A stretch of 64,000 nucleotides of DNA from Verrucomicrobiota bacterium (GTDB taxonomy: Bacteria; Verrucomicrobiota; Verrucomicrobiia; Opitutales; Opitutaceae). Where the stretch lies: the NCBI GenBank assembly GCA_023416735.1, contig JAEZGX010000005.1, positions 62,001 through 126,000 on the forward strand, written 5' to 3'. Positions within the stretch are counted from its first letter, which is position 1; every line of letters starts with the position of its first letter. A model generated the notes under the pieces. The model did no database searches, had not been told where the DNA came from, and saw nothing but the letters and a program-made list of their open reading frames with translations. Both the position numbers and the translations under genes were made by a program. Below, in pieces: positions 43,901-51,271 of the stretch.

Positions 43901-44501
43901 GATCGCTCATCTTGCGGCAGCTGGATATCGCAGCGCCACCTTCGAGGAATGGCGCGCCGCGCGTGAAGCCAAGCGCCCCCTTCCTGGCAAACGGATCGCG
44001 CTCACGTTCGACGATGGTTGTATCGACTTTTACACGACAGCGTGGCCGATCCTCCAACGCTATAAGTTCGGCGCGATCGTCTTCCTCCCTTCGGACGAAA
44101 TCGGCGGGAGTTGCCGCTGGGACGCCCGCTACGGCCCGCCCGCGCCACTGATGAACTGGGATCAGATCCGCGACCTTCATGAGGATGGCGTGGAGTTCGG
44201 CTCCCACACCGCCACGCACGCGATGCTCACCGGCCTGACCATCGAGGAAATGGCCCGCGAAGCGCTTCGTTCCCGCACCGCTCTCGAGGAGCAGATCGGC
44301 CAAACGATCATGAGTATCGCGTATCCATTCGGCGCCTACGACCGCATCGTCGAAACGGTCTGCGGCGCTTGCGGATACGTCTTCGGTGTCACGTGCGAAG
44401 CTCGCCTTTGCGATGTTGGTGACCGCCTCCTCGCGCTGCCCCGTCTCGAAGTCACCGGCGACCTGCCGTTCGAGTCGTTTGTCGACCTGATCGCTGGTTG
44501 A
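40941..44501 (+). CDS. Trifunctional fusion: GT2 + NodS-like methyltransferase + NodB-like polysaccharide deacetylase
   Basis: A 1186-residue protein with three catalytic domains. Residues 1-230 form a GT2: 'VSIIIPAHNAAATLAGTVASV', 'IVIVENGSSDDTLRV' and 'LFLDADDWILPGHL'. Residues about 385-600 carry two copies of the 'G.PLG' accessory module shared with the twin GT2. Residues about 714-910 form a NodS-like methyltransferase: 'DPWDYTSDYEQTKYRQTLDLLP' and motif I 'ALELACAEGHFTVQLAP'. Residues about 958-1186 form a NodB-type deacetylase: 'PILMYHRIAEDG', 'ALTFDDGCIDFY' (metal Asp) and 'GSHTATHAML' (metal His pair). The ATG at 40941 lies 25 bases inside the hydrolase gene. A cytoplasmic glycan-tailoring role is inferred. 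Confidence 0.88.
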   Translation: MALTVSIIIPAHNAAATLAGTVASVQAQTHAQWEIVIVENGSSDDTLRVAAELAAQDPRIRVVRSAAKGVSPARNCGLELARHDWILFLDADDWILPGHLAALTSILAARPLLDAVHCGWRRVSPGGETLVEQIGPTDEDLFPVFARTCAFAIHACIVRRSAVLEVGGFDVTLRTCEDWDVWQRIARAGARFALHPEILAIYLARPSSASMDGHQMLRDSLKVIARAFERDPRVPRPLPAYAAGLSAEILPDACLYSLLWQAGLVLGAGQDAASLLQSLSRESPASLEVDGAASTLFDAMRLPTACPPGACWHLHSQILPRLQSFLAALESHTGQRGLGRSILVQLERHTVRSAKTSRPFTAGNTHAITLEVTRTFPDLTLPAPIDRLHCAVELEGQPLGELELPVCDGLVPADILADAVAAEFAWTILGRFFARTLYPSLTVRREGPGYSVYRGSHRLIRDIPVDSLPADTLHDHIGWSLFIQEAWGLPQPAGDAFYAADTIERRNDPRHLKSPDSEWLSIDLLDPLPASRRVQPRLDLVLTVADLPLCRTRAIVPRRILSSDTIRAVVTTEAGLELCRVCVREALLQRPIPTRRTLRQLLADARVLRRSRIHFNGIPAEPTPTPPLLPPSRLAILPRYPSTPCGSSGSRRALLPRGVTSEALRLASTQGVSVVGHAASPGTILYSPELLLRSPKRLAPPPRATKPLPPSDPGYFDQLFASRSDPWDYTSDYEQTKYRQTLDLLPSSKPRRALELACAEGHFTVQLAPRVRELIATDVAATAVQRARERCAAFHHVSFEQLDLVYDPLPSGVFDLIVCSEVLYFAGTRANLEVVAAKFAQSLEPGGHIILAHGNVHADDPTQPGFDWDLPFGARTIGEVFSAHPDLHLARELSTPLYRIQLFRRRQPWLRNLVLTPPRRTAIPLSAQLPDHVARQVIWKSSPPPVPSAAPTAHTAQLPILMYHRIAEDGPDALARYRLDPARFEQQIAHLAAAGYRSATFEEWRAAREAKRPLPGKRIALTFDDGCIDFYTTAWPILQRYKFGAIVFLPSDEIGGSCRWDARYGPPAPLMNWDQIRDLHEDGVEFGSHTATHAMLTGLTIEEMAREALRSRTALEEQIGQTIMSIAYPFGAYDRIVETVCGACGYVFGVTCEARLCDVGDRLLALPRLEVTGDLPFESFVDLIAG

Positions 44502-44519
44502 GCTCCAGCCGCCGCCCGC

Positions 44520-45017
44520 TCAACTCGAGCCGTCCTGCGACGATCCGCTTTGATCCGCTGCGCCCGGATCGAAGCCCTCCTCCTCCACCACCAAAACCAG
44601 GCGGTAGCTGTCGCCGCTCGTCCCACTTTCGCCTAAATCTTGCGGTCCTTTTGCCGCGATCTGCGCTCGTCGCTCCAACTCCGTCGCGAGCTCCTCGAAA
44701 TCCTCTTTCCTTCCCGCGATTCCTCGCCAGGTCACCTCGCGCTTCTCCGCGGAGATCAAACGCAGATTAGAGAACGGTCCCAAATGCGTGTGCTCTCCCA
44801 ATTCTGCCTCTGGCGACATCGCGAATCGCCGCACTTCGGCCGCGAAAGCCGCAATCCCTTTTCGATCGGCGCGAAATATCCAGCGCTTCTCGGACATCTC
44901 GCAATCATACCAAAATCCGAGCTCCCGCCACCCCTCCCGCTCCATTTCCGCAATCCTCGCGTCCTGCGGCGACTTTCCGAAGGGCAGCTGTTTTGGCGGC
45001 GTGAGCGGTGTATCCAT
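44520..45017 (-). CDS. Hypothetical protein, conserved-looking, cytoplasmic
   Basis: A 165-residue soluble protein that I do not recognise. It is acidic in its C-terminal tail ('VVEEEGFDPGAADQSGSS') and mixed alpha/beta in the middle ('REGWRELGFWYDCEMSEKRWIFRADRKGIAAFAAEVRRFA', 'GPFSNLRLISAEKREVTWRGIAG'). No signal peptide or membrane segment is seen. The start is the ATG at 45017, beginning 'MDTPLTPPKQLPFG'; upstream extension is possible but rich in atypical residues. It is convergent with the polysaccharide island, with 18 bases between stops, and marks the island's right edge. Confidence 0.6.
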   Translation of the reverse strand: MDTPLTPPKQLPFGKSPQDARIAEMEREGWRELGFWYDCEMSEKRWIFRADRKGIAAFAAEVRRFAMSPEAELGEHTHLGPFSNLRLISAEKREVTWRGIAGRKEDFEELATELERRAQIAAKGPQDLGESGTSGDSYRLVLVVEEEGFDPGAADQSGSSQDGSS

Positions 45018-45260
45018 GGCGGTGAGCCTGCGCGCTTCGACCGCACGCAAACACGAAAGTTCTGCCACGCTGTCTCTTCTCGCCGTCGACGTCTATTTGC
45101 AACTCACGCAAGATCAACGGCCCGTTGCCCACTCGTCAGCTCCCATCAACCGAGCAAATCACGAGATTTTACCTAGTTTAGACGAAGCCGCCTCCTCAGC
45201 TCGCGAGTTCTTTCCCTCATCCAACATCGTCTCGCAGGCCTGGCCCGCGGCGGAAAAAAG

Positions 45261-45346
<86 letters not shown>

Positions 45347-45444
45347 ACGAAGGGAACGCGGAAAATTTCGTCTCCCGAATCGAACGGCAAGGTTTTTTTA
45401 CCACAACCTTGCCACCTTTTCGGGCGAGAATTTCCTCGGCTCGC

Positions 45445-46896
45445 ATGCTCGAACTCCCCCGCGATCTGCTCGAGCACTTCCTCGACCGCGGTCTGCTCGC
45501 CGTCATCTTCAGTATCTCCGGTTTCCTGCTCGCGTTTTTCCTGGTCGCGCGGCTGATGAGCGAGAAACGCGCGCCGGCTAACACGTTCGCCTGGCTCCTT
45601 ATCATCGTTCTCCTGCCCTACGTGGGCGTGCCGCTCTACTTGCTGCTGGGTGGCCGAAAACTCCGCCGTATCCAGGAACGCAAGTCGCGTCTCCTGCCCG
45701 CGCTCCCGGCCGATCTCACGAGTCCGTCCGTTTTCGCCACACGACCCGTTGCCCATACTGTCATGGCCAGCGGTGCCGCCGCTCCCGTCGCAGGCAATCG
45801 CCTCACGCTTCTCACCACGGGCCAGGACGCCTTTCGCGCGCTCGAAGCCGGTATCCGCGCCGCCCAACATTCGATTCACATCACGACGTTCATCCTCGGT
45901 CGCGACGACACCGGCCGACGCATCGTGCGCCTGCTCGCCGACAAGGCCCGCGCCGGCGTGAAGGTCCGCCTCCTCCTCGACTCGATCGGCTGCATGTTTC
46001 TCAGCCGCGAATTCGTCCACCCCATCAAACGCGCCGGCGGCGAGGTCGTTTGGTTCATGCCCGTGATTCCTTTCACGCCGCGCGGCTCCGCCAATCTTCG
46101 CAATCATCGCAAGATCGCCGTCTTTGATCACGACACCGCCCTGATCGGCGGCCATAATCTCGCCCGCGAATACATGGGGCCCGGCCCCTTCCGCAAACGC
46201 TTCAACGATTTCGGCGCCCTGGTCGAAGGTCCCGCGGCCGTTCTCCTCAACGAGATCTTCATCGCCGATTGGTGTTTCGCCAGCCGTCAGTCAGCCGACG
46301 CGCTTCACGCCGAAATCCCCACCGATAACATCGCTGCCGCCCGCGGCGATGCCGACTTGCAGGTTGTCGCCAGCGGCCCCGACGTCCCCGGCGATCCGCT
46401 CTACGAGGGTATTCTCGCCATGATCCAGGACGCTCAACGCGATCTCTGGATCGTCACGCCTTACTTCCTTCCCGACGAGGTCCTGCTTCGTTCGCTCAAG
46501 GTCAAAATCCACGCGGGCTGTTCCGTTACCTTGATCCTGCCCGCGCGTTCCAATCATCCCATCACTGACCTCGCGCGGCGTCACTACGTTCGCGAGCTGC
46601 GTCGCGCCGGCGCCCACGTCTGGCTTTATCAACCTGGCATGATGCACAGCAAAGCCATGATCGCCGACGATCGCGTCGCTCTTTTCGGCTCCGCCAATTT
46701 CGATCCGCGCAGTCTCTTCGTGAATTTCGAAGCCGGGGTTCTCGTCCACTCGGCGCCCGACGTCCGTGCGATCAAACGCTGGGCCGAGTCGCTTCTCGGT
46801 TCATGCCGCGCCCCCAAGCACGAACGTCCCGGTCGCCGCCGGATCGTCGGCACGATTCTCGAAGACGTCAGCCGCCTCCTCGCCCCGATGTTGTGA
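45445..46896 (+). CDS. cls: Cardiolipin synthase (phospholipase D family)
   Basis: Condenses two phosphatidylglycerols into cardiolipin at the inner membrane. The 483-residue protein has two N-terminal membrane segments ('LLAVIFSISGFLLAFFLVARL' and 'AWLLIIVLLPYVGVPLYLLLGG'). Two HKD motifs follow: His221 in 'NHRKIAVFDHDTALIGGHN' and His401 in 'MMHSKAMIADDRVALFGSANFD'. Size and layout are those of ClsA-type enzymes. ATG 45445 is used; a TTG 36 bases upstream is an alternative. It ends 56 bases before the convergent cimA. Confidence 0.9.
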   Translation: MLELPRDLLEHFLDRGLLAVIFSISGFLLAFFLVARLMSEKRAPANTFAWLLIIVLLPYVGVPLYLLLGGRKLRRIQERKSRLLPALPADLTSPSVFATRPVAHTVMASGAAAPVAGNRLTLLTTGQDAFRALEAGIRAAQHSIHITTFILGRDDTGRRIVRLLADKARAGVKVRLLLDSIGCMFLSREFVHPIKRAGGEVVWFMPVIPFTPRGSANLRNHRKIAVFDHDTALIGGHNLAREYMGPGPFRKRFNDFGALVEGPAAVLLNEIFIADWCFASRQSADALHAEIPTDNIAAARGDADLQVVASGPDVPGDPLYEGILAMIQDAQRDLWIVTPYFLPDEVLLRSLKVKIHAGCSVTLILPARSNHPITDLARRHYVRELRRAGAHVWLYQPGMMHSKAMIADDRVALFGSANFDPRSLFVNFEAGVLVHSAPDVRAIKRWAESLLGSCRAPKHERPGRRRIVGTILEDVSRLLAPML

Positions 46897-46952
46897 GTCG
46901 CGCGGTCGGGATTTCCGCCCCGCGCTCCGATGCCCACGCTTGGCGGCGCGCG

Positions 46953-48518
46953 CTACTCCTGCATCAATTTAAATTCCACCGACTCGCGCAGCGCTTCCCA
47001 ACTCGCGTCGATGATGTTGTCGCTGACGCCGACCGTTCCCCAGATGCGTTTGCCATCGCCGCTCTCGATCAACACCCGCGTGCGCGATCCCGCGCCGCGA
47101 TTTCCTTCGAGAATGCGCACCTTGAAATCGCGCAGCGTCATCTCACCGAGCTGCGGAAACGCATTGGCGAGCGCCAGCCTCAATGCCTTGTCGAGCGCGC
47201 CCACCGGCCCGCTCTCTTCCGCGACCGTGTGAACCGTTTCGCCATTCACCTTCAACTTCACCGTCGCTTCCGCCCACAGCTCTTCGCCGTGCCGCTCGAT
47301 GATCACGCGATAATTCACCACGTCGAAGAAGCTCTTCCGCTGGCCCAATGACTGCGCGACCAGCAGCTTGAACGACGCATCCGCCGCTTCGTATTCGTAG
47401 CCGCGAAATTCCCGCTCCTTCAATTCCTCGATCAGTCCTTTCATCTCCGGACGCTTCTCGTCGAGCTCCACGCCCAGCTCGCGCGCCTTCAACGCCAGGC
47501 TGCTGCGTCCTGCCATATCGGATACCAACACGCGCGTGCGATTCCCCACCAGCGCCGGATCGATGTGCTCGTAGCTGCGCGCGACTTTCTGCGCCGCATT
47601 CGCGTGCAACCCGCCTTTGTGCGCAAAAGCCGACTGCCCGACGAAAGGCGCCTTTGGATCCGGCCGCAGATTCGCCAGCTCATCGAAGAACAACGAAAGA
47701 TCCCGCAACTGCGCCATGTTTCCAGCGCAATGCGCCGTCTTGCTCATCTTCAATACGAGGTTCGGCAGGATCGTGATCAGATTGGCGTTCCCCACGCGTT
47801 CGCCGTAGCCGTTCATCGTGCCTTGCACGAGCGTCGCACCCGCATCCACGCCAGCCAGCGACACCGCCACCCCGAGACCGCTGTCGTTGTGGCAATGCAC
47901 GCCCACCTTGTCGCCGCCGAATCGCTCCACCGCCGCGCCGACGATGCGGGTCACCTCCGGCACGAGTTTTCCGCCATTCGTTTCGCAGAGCGTCAGGTTG
48001 CTCGCTCCCCCTTTTAGCGCCGCCTCCAATGTGCGCAGCGCATAGTCCGGGTTGTCCAGATATCCGTCGAAAAAGTGCTCCGCGTCGTAGATCACCTCGC
48101 GTCCTTGCGCCACGAGATAGCGCACGCTGTCCTCGATCATCGCCAGGTTCTCTTCCGGCGTCGTGCGCAGGATCTCGTGCACGTGCATCAGCCAGGTCTT
48201 TCCGACGATTGTCAGGACCGGCATCTCGCTTTCCAGGAGCGTGCGGAGCTGCGGATCCTCCGATGCCTTCACATTCGCCCGCCGCGTCGCCCCGAACGCC
48301 GCCATCTTGGCATGCGTCAGCTTCAACTTTTTCGCTTCCGCAAAGAAGGTGATGTCCCGCGGGTTCGATCCCGGAAAGCCGCCCTCGATATAATCCACGC
48401 CAAATTGATCGAGCTTCTGCGCGATCAACAGCTTATCCGCGACGGAAAAGCTGATGCCCTCGCCTTGCGTGCCGTCGCGGAGGGTCGTGTCGTAGATTTT
48501 AACGTGTTGGGTGCTCAT
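46953..48518 (-). CDS. cimA: (R)-citramalate synthase
   Basis: Condenses pyruvate and acetyl-CoA to citramalate, giving 2-ketobutyrate for isoleucine without threonine deaminase. The 521-residue protein has the DRE-TIM barrel start 'VKIYDTTLRDGTQGEGISFSVADKLLIA', 'YIEGGFPGSNPRD', the metal-site 'VGVHCHNDSGLGVAVS', and a C-terminal LeuA-type allosteric domain ('YEYEAADASFKLLVAQSLGQRKSFF', 'VKLKVNGETVHTVAEESGPVGALD'). It matches the CimA/TIGR00977 type better than LeuA or homocitrate synthase. An intrinsic-terminator hairpin ends just before its ATG and an Ile-rich leader peptide lies upstream, so attenuation by isoleucine is predicted. Confidence 0.9.
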   Translation of the reverse strand: MSTQHVKIYDTTLRDGTQGEGISFSVADKLLIAQKLDQFGVDYIEGGFPGSNPRDITFFAEAKKLKLTHAKMAAFGATRRANVKASEDPQLRTLLESEMPVLTIVGKTWLMHVHEILRTTPEENLAMIEDSVRYLVAQGREVIYDAEHFFDGYLDNPDYALRTLEAALKGGASNLTLCETNGGKLVPEVTRIVGAAVERFGGDKVGVHCHNDSGLGVAVSLAGVDAGATLVQGTMNGYGERVGNANLITILPNLVLKMSKTAHCAGNMAQLRDLSLFFDELANLRPDPKAPFVGQSAFAHKGGLHANAAQKVARSYEHIDPALVGNRTRVLVSDMAGRSSLALKARELGVELDEKRPEMKGLIEELKEREFRGYEYEAADASFKLLVAQSLGQRKSFFDVVNYRVIIERHGEELWAEATVKLKVNGETVHTVAEESGPVGALDKALRLALANAFPQLGEMTLRDFKVRILEGNRGAGSRTRVLIESGDGKRIWGTVGVSDNIIDASWEALRESVEFKLMQE

Positions 48519-48524
48519 GGGATG

Positions 48525-48556
48525 AAAACAAAAAACCCCGGGACTTTTTCCCGGGG
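48525..48556 (-). terminator. Attenuator terminator in the cimA leader
   Basis: On the minus strand CCCCGGG (48550-48556) pairs with CCCGGGG (48536-48542) across a 7-base A-rich loop. TTTTTTGTTTT follows (48525-48535). It ends six bases before the cimA ATG (48518). It cannot serve any upstream minus-strand gene, since none precedes it, so it is a conditional terminator within the cimA leader. See the leader peptide and alternative arm at 48586-48663. Confidence 0.85.
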
Positions 48557-48585
48557 CATCAGTGGAACGGCTGTTTTCGTTCAGC

Positions 48586-48663
48586 TCAAGCCACGCGTGC
48601 GCGCCCCGGGAGGAGGCGAATAATAATCGCGATCGCGATAATCGTGGCAGGAGCGCTCAGCAT
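48586..48663 (-). CDS. cimA leader peptide (isoleucine-rich)
   Basis: A 25-codon reading frame on the minus strand starts with ATG at 48661-48663 and ends with TGA at 48586-48588. Its centre reads 'TIIAIAIIIRLL': six isoleucine codons within eight, then Arg and two leucines; a valine comes near the end. Between its stop and the cimA ATG lie the hairpin and T-tract of an intrinsic terminator. CCCGGGG inside the Leu-Pro-Gly codons (48604-48610) repeats the terminator's 3' arm. This is the organisation of ribosome-mediated attenuators such as ilv leaders. No clear Shine-Dalgarno sequence precedes it, as for most genes here. Confidence 0.82.
   Translation of the reverse strand: MLSAPATIIAIAIIIRLLPGRARVA
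48604..48610 (-). promoter_or_regulatory. Predicted antiterminator arm
   Basis: CCCGGGG here is identical to the 3' arm of the cimA attenuator and fully complementary to its 5' arm (48550-48556). If a ribosome stalls on the early Ile codons (48619-48642), this segment could capture the 5' arm and stop the terminator hairpin from forming. If translation goes on to the stop codon, the ribosome would mask or pass it. Confidence 0.65.
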
Positions 48664-48787
48664 GTTCGAAGAGTGCGCAGTGAATGCCCGCCCGGATACT
48701 TGTCGATCCTCTTTTCCCTGACGCATCGCCGCCCACGGTGATTAGCATTGCGGCCCACTTCTCGCGCTCCTCGATTCGCTCCGCCGT

Positions 48788-49429
48788 ATGCCGGCCCGCG
48801 TCCCAAAACTCTCCGGTTGGCGCGCCGCGATCTCGATGATCGTGCTGGGGTTTTGTGTCACGTTCAGCAGCCAACTCGCGGCGAGCGACGCTCCTCCCGC
48901 CCCCGCCAACTCTCAGACGGCCGAAACGGTGGCTGAGCCCATCCCCACGAGCATCAGTTGGGACGCCCTCGGCGCCATCGCCGGCGCGCTCGCCACGCTT
49001 CTCGCTGCGCTCAGCGCCTGGCAATCTCATGTCGCCGCCAAAGAAGCTTCCGCAGCCGCCCGCCAGACCGAGCGCGCCGGACAGGCGTCGCAATTGGCTT
49101 CTCTGTGGACCGACATGGCCGCGCTCACCTTCTTGGATCCCGAGGAAATTTCGCAGCCATCCTCCTCCGCGGTCGCCGCCAAAATCCGCAACAACGTCAA
49201 CCGCCTCGGAAAAATCGCTTTCTTTTGGCGCACTCGCCTGGTCGATCGCGAAACGCTGGAGAAAGAATTGGGCGCACCCGTCGCCGAGCTCTACGAGCAG
49301 ATTCTTTCCGTCGGAGTCCTGACCGAACTCAACCGAAGCGGCGCCGAACTCCTCGAAGAAAATCCGGCAGTCAAACCGCTCTACCGCGCACTCCGCAAAC
49401 GCTACCCCTCCCAACCCAGCCATGAATAA
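48788..49429 (+). CDS. Hypothetical membrane-associated protein
   Basis: A 213-residue protein with an N-terminal hydrophobic segment ('AAISMIVLGFCVTFSSQLAAS') that may be a signal or anchor. A second hydrophobic segment ('WDALGAIAGALATLLAALSAW') is followed by an Ala-rich probable coiled coil ('HVAAKEASAAARQTERAGQASQL') and a soluble C-terminal domain. No family is recognised. It is divergent from cimA, whose leader lies in the 269-base gap before it, and it overlaps the next small gene by eight bases. Confidence 0.6.
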   Translation: MPARVPKLSGWRAAISMIVLGFCVTFSSQLAASDAPPAPANSQTAETVAEPIPTSISWDALGAIAGALATLLAALSAWQSHVAAKEASAAARQTERAGQASQLASLWTDMAALTFLDPEEISQPSSSAVAAKIRNNVNRLGKIAFFWRTRLVDRETLEKELGAPVAELYEQILSVGVLTELNRSGAELLEENPAVKPLYRALRKRYPSQPSHE

Positions 49430-49889
49430 AATCGACGTTTCGATCCTCGGCCAGCCGGTCTCCTTCGACGCGGCGTCTGGCTTCACCCAAAATTTCCAGC
49501 TCCGCGGCGAAGATGTCGTCGTCTCCACCGACCCCGACGATCCGCGCCTGATGATCAGCATCGGCGGTCGGCGCCCCAAACCGATCAAACCCAACCCCAA
49601 TCGCGCCAGCCGCCCCGTCGTCGTCACCGACGATGATGCGTCGACGCCGTCGGCCAGCGATGCAGAGATTCAAATTTCAGTCGGCGAAGGCCCGGTCCGC
49701 ATCGAACACGATCCCAACGAGAGTCTCGTTTACATCAGCATCGGAGGTTCACGGCCAAAAACCGGCACGCGCCCCCTTCAGCCGCTTTCCGTCTGTTTCG
49801 ACACCTCTGCGGGCCAATGGGAATTCCATCAATTCCGCGCGTCCCACCAGATCGTCGCCCGGCTGGCAGCTCCTGCGACCGAGGCCTGA
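49422..49889 (+). CDS. Hypothetical protein with an internal repeat
   Basis: A 155-residue soluble protein of unknown function. A short motif is repeated: 'STDPDDPRLMISIGGRRPKP' and 'EHDPNESLVYISIGGSRPKTG', joined by a Pro/Asp-rich linker. The pattern suggests two small beta units. No signal peptide is seen. It overlaps the upstream hypothetical gene by eight bases, so the two are probably co-expressed and possibly partners. It ends 23 bases before the convergent thrC stop. Confidence 0.6.
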   Translation: MNKIDVSILGQPVSFDAASGFTQNFQLRGEDVVVSTDPDDPRLMISIGGRRPKPIKPNPNRASRPVVVTDDDASTPSASDAEIQISVGEGPVRIEHDPNESLVYISIGGSRPKTGTRPLQPLSVCFDTSAGQWEFHQFRASHQIVARLAAPATEA

Positions 49890-49912
49890 GTCAGCCCGAC
49901 GCGAAAAGCGGC

Positions 49913-51271
49913 TCACACCGCGTGCTGGTCGATAAACGCGCGGATCGCGTCCGCGTTCGCGCGCACGCTATGCTTCACGACCGGGCGGGTTTTCAGCTCC
50001 TCGAGACTGGGATGCGTCGGCTCGATTCCGATCGCCGTTTGAATCGTCTCCGGAAACTTCGCCGCGCTCGCCGTCGATAAAACGACGCTTACCCGCTCCG
50101 AATCGATCTCTTGAAAAGCGCACGCCGTGTGTGGATCGATCACGTAACCGTGTTCTCGATACACTTTCTGGATGATCCCGGGAATTTCCGCATCCGTGCT
50201 CCTCGAGGCCGAAAACGTCGCGCGGTCGAAATTCTCGAAACGATAACTTCCGGTTTCCTTGAAGGTTTGCATCACCTCGCGCACTCGCGCCGCGTCGCGA
50301 CCCACGCTGAAATACAGGAAGCGCTCGAAATTCGATGCCACCTGAATGTCCATCGACGGCGCCAGGCTCGGTTTCACGTCGCCCACCCGATACTCTCCCG
50401 TCGTGAACAAGCGGTAGAGAATATCGTTCTGGTTCGTCGCCACCTTGAAGCCGCGAATCGGCACGTTCATCTGCTGCAGCAACCAGCCCGCGAGCACGTT
50501 GCCGAAATTTCCCGTCGGCACCACGAGCTCGACATTGTCCCGATCCGCCGCCGGCACCTTCAGCCACGCGTGGAGATAATAAACGCACTGCGCCAGCACG
50601 CGCGCCAGGTTGATCGAGTTCACCGCCGACAACCGATGCTGCGTCCGAAACGCCTGGTCCGCGAAGATCTCCTTCAACGCCGCCTGCCCGTCGTCGAAGG
50701 TCCCATCGATCGCCAGGGCAAACACGTTGTCCGCTCCCGTGCACGCCATCTGGCGCTCCTGCAGCGGCGACACACGCCCGTCCGGATAAAGAATAAAAAT
50801 CGCGGTGCCCGGCTTCCCCAGCAGACCGTGAATCGCCGCCGCACCGGTGTCGCCCGAGGTCGCGCCGAGCACGTTGATCGTTTCACGGCGGATCGCGCAT
50901 TGATGCTCGTAGAGATTCCCGAGCACCTGCAGCGCAAAGTCCTTGAACGCCAGCGTCGGCCCATGCCAGAGCTCCAGCACGTGCAGCTTCGGCCCCAGCT
51001 GCTTCAGCGGCGCGATCTCCGGATGCGAAAACGTCGTGTAGGACTTCGCGACGATCTCACGCAGCTTCGCCGGCTCGATATCCGTGGCGAAGACGCGCAT
51101 GAATTCGTAACACAGATCCGAATACGACAGGCCTTCGAAGCGCCCGATCTCGCGTCCGAGATTGGGCAGCTCTTCCGGCAGAAACAACCCGCCGTCCGGC
51201 GCCAACCCCGTCGCCACCGCTTCGGAAAACCGAACCGGCTGCGTCTGCCCGCGTGTGGAGATATACCTCAT
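49913..51271 (-). CDS. thrC: Threonine synthase
   Basis: PLP-dependent last step of threonine synthesis (O-phosphohomoserine to threonine). The 452-residue protein starts 'MRYISTRGQTQPVRFSEAVATGLAPDGGLFLPE', has the PLP-lysine motif 'HGPTLAFKDFALQVLGNL', and contains 'GATSGDTGAAAI' and 'PTGNFGNVLAGWLLQQM'. The ATG at 51271 fits the family start; an in-frame upstream start would add a repetitive Arg/Thr/Lys stretch encoded by tandem repeats. It is last of the hom-lysC-thrC series. A large inverted repeat covers its translation start. Confidence 0.95.
   Translation of the reverse strand: MRYISTRGQTQPVRFSEAVATGLAPDGGLFLPEELPNLGREIGRFEGLSYSDLCYEFMRVFATDIEPAKLREIVAKSYTTFSHPEIAPLKQLGPKLHVLELWHGPTLAFKDFALQVLGNLYEHQCAIRRETINVLGATSGDTGAAAIHGLLGKPGTAIFILYPDGRVSPLQERQMACTGADNVFALAIDGTFDDGQAALKEIFADQAFRTQHRLSAVNSINLARVLAQCVYYLHAWLKVPAADRDNVELVVPTGNFGNVLAGWLLQQMNVPIRGFKVATNQNDILYRLFTTGEYRVGDVKPSLAPSMDIQVASNFERFLYFSVGRDAARVREVMQTFKETGSYRFENFDRATFSASRSTDAEIPGIIQKVYREHGYVIDPHTACAFQEIDSERVSVVLSTASAAKFPETIQTAIGIEPTHPSLEELKTRPVVKHSVRANADAIRAFIDQHAV

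Noticed and set aside
40941..44501. Nodulation-type lipochitooligosaccharide operon
   Set aside because: Although GT2, NodS-like and NodB-like domains co-occur, there is no NodA acyltransferase and the GT2 lacks chitin-synthase membrane segments, so only an analogy is claimed.
48525..48556. Hairpin read as an ordinary terminator of an upstream gene
   Set aside because: No minus-strand gene lies upstream to be terminated, and it ends six bases before the cimA start, so a conditional leader terminator explains it better.
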